A stretch of 41,831 bases of DNA from an uncultured Enterobacterales bacterium (GTDB taxonomy: Bacteria > Pseudomonadota > Gammaproteobacteria > Enterobacterales > Enterobacteriaceae). Position 1 is the stretch's first letter, and every line of letters starts with the position of its first letter. Below are positions 41,818 through 41,831 of the stretch, piece after piece. The notes below the pieces were generated by a model. It was given only the letters and a program-made list of their open reading frames with translations. It made no database searches and was not told the origin of the DNA. The stretch is taken from NCBI GenBank assembly GCA_946478305.1, contig CAMLBO010000036.1, positions 1 through 41,831 of the forward strand, read 5' to 3'. A program made the position numbers and the translations under genes.

Positions 41818-41831
41818 TGGTCGGCGAGAGA
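41818..41831 (-). tRNA. proK: tRNA-Pro (proK), 3' end only
   Basis: The complement of the last 14 bases reads TCTCTCGCCGACCA: the 3' acceptor strand of a tRNA with encoded CCA and discriminator base A. Adjacency to dppA and the resemblance to the end of E. coli proK (CTATCACCGACCA) point to tRNA-Pro. Only the 3' end is in the window, so the anticodon is not seen. Confidence 0.7.

Noticed and set aside
49-41831. CRISPR arrays, insertion sequences, prophage or defence genes
   Set aside because: No regularly spaced direct repeats, transposase or phage genes, and no defence-family proteins were seen. Every sizeable coding region has a housekeeping, signalling or surface role.

Overview
The window is a chromosomal segment of a Gram-negative enteric bacterium (order Enterobacterales). 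Gene content and order follow the Escherichia coli yhjD-yhjE-cdh-like-yhjG-yhjH-kdgK-yhjJ-dctA-yhjK-bcs-dpp-proK neighbourhood, most products look like close relatives of the E. coli proteins, and two ERIC repeats are present. The cellulose operon type (with bcsO and bcsD, without bcsE/F/G) and a carbohydrate porin and 5'-nucleotidase between bcs and dpp argue against Escherichia itself. A member of the Yersiniaceae or a related family (Rahnella/Ewingella/Rouxiella/Serratia-like) is my inference and cannot be settled here. Positions 1-48 are not biological: they are an untrimmed Illumina Nextera adapter with its i7 index, so the left edge is a contig end.

Layout. 49-3,483: a truncated membrane diguanylate cyclase, the c-di-GMP flagellar brake ycgR with its own sigma-28 promoter, and a divergent SDR/LysR pair. 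3,610-9,298: yhjD, yhjE, cdh and the AsmA-like yhjG. 9,404-11,930: the c-di-GMP phosphodiesterase pdeH with a near-perfect sigma-28 promoter, an ERIC element, a 4-oxalocrotonate tautomerase-like gene, and kdgK behind a probable KdgR operator. 11,931-12,563: a non-coding stretch made largely of two inverted copies of a structured repeat. 12,564-17,938: yhjJ, dctA and hmsP/pdeK. 17,939-18,521: a long divergent regulatory region with CRP-like and RcsAB-like sites. 18,522-30,101: the cellulose operon bcsO-Q-A-B-C-D-Z. 30,182-35,292: a second ERIC, a carbohydrate porin, a periplasmic 5'-nucleotidase and an AT-rich family 9 glycosyltransferase. 35,358-41,141: dppABCDF on the minus strand with a CA-rich, GcvB-target-like leader. 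The right edge cuts into a tRNA-Pro (proK) gene.

How it fits together. The left 22 kb is dense in c-di-GMP functions: a cyclase, two phosphodiesterases (PdeH, HmsP), and two PilZ effectors (YcgR for motility, BcsA for cellulose). The two sigma-28 promoters tie ycgR and pdeH to the flagellar class 3 regulon, while the bcs operon and hmsP share one intergenic control region. This is a motility/biofilm switch region followed by nutrient uptake (KDG kinase, C4-dicarboxylates, carbohydrates, nucleotides, dipeptides). The most unusual points are the bcsO-bcsD cellulose operon whose BcsO N-terminus resembles BcsR, the inverted structured repeats between kdgK and yhjJ, and the regulatory region upstream of bcsO. 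I see no phage, insertion sequence, CRISPR array or defence system.
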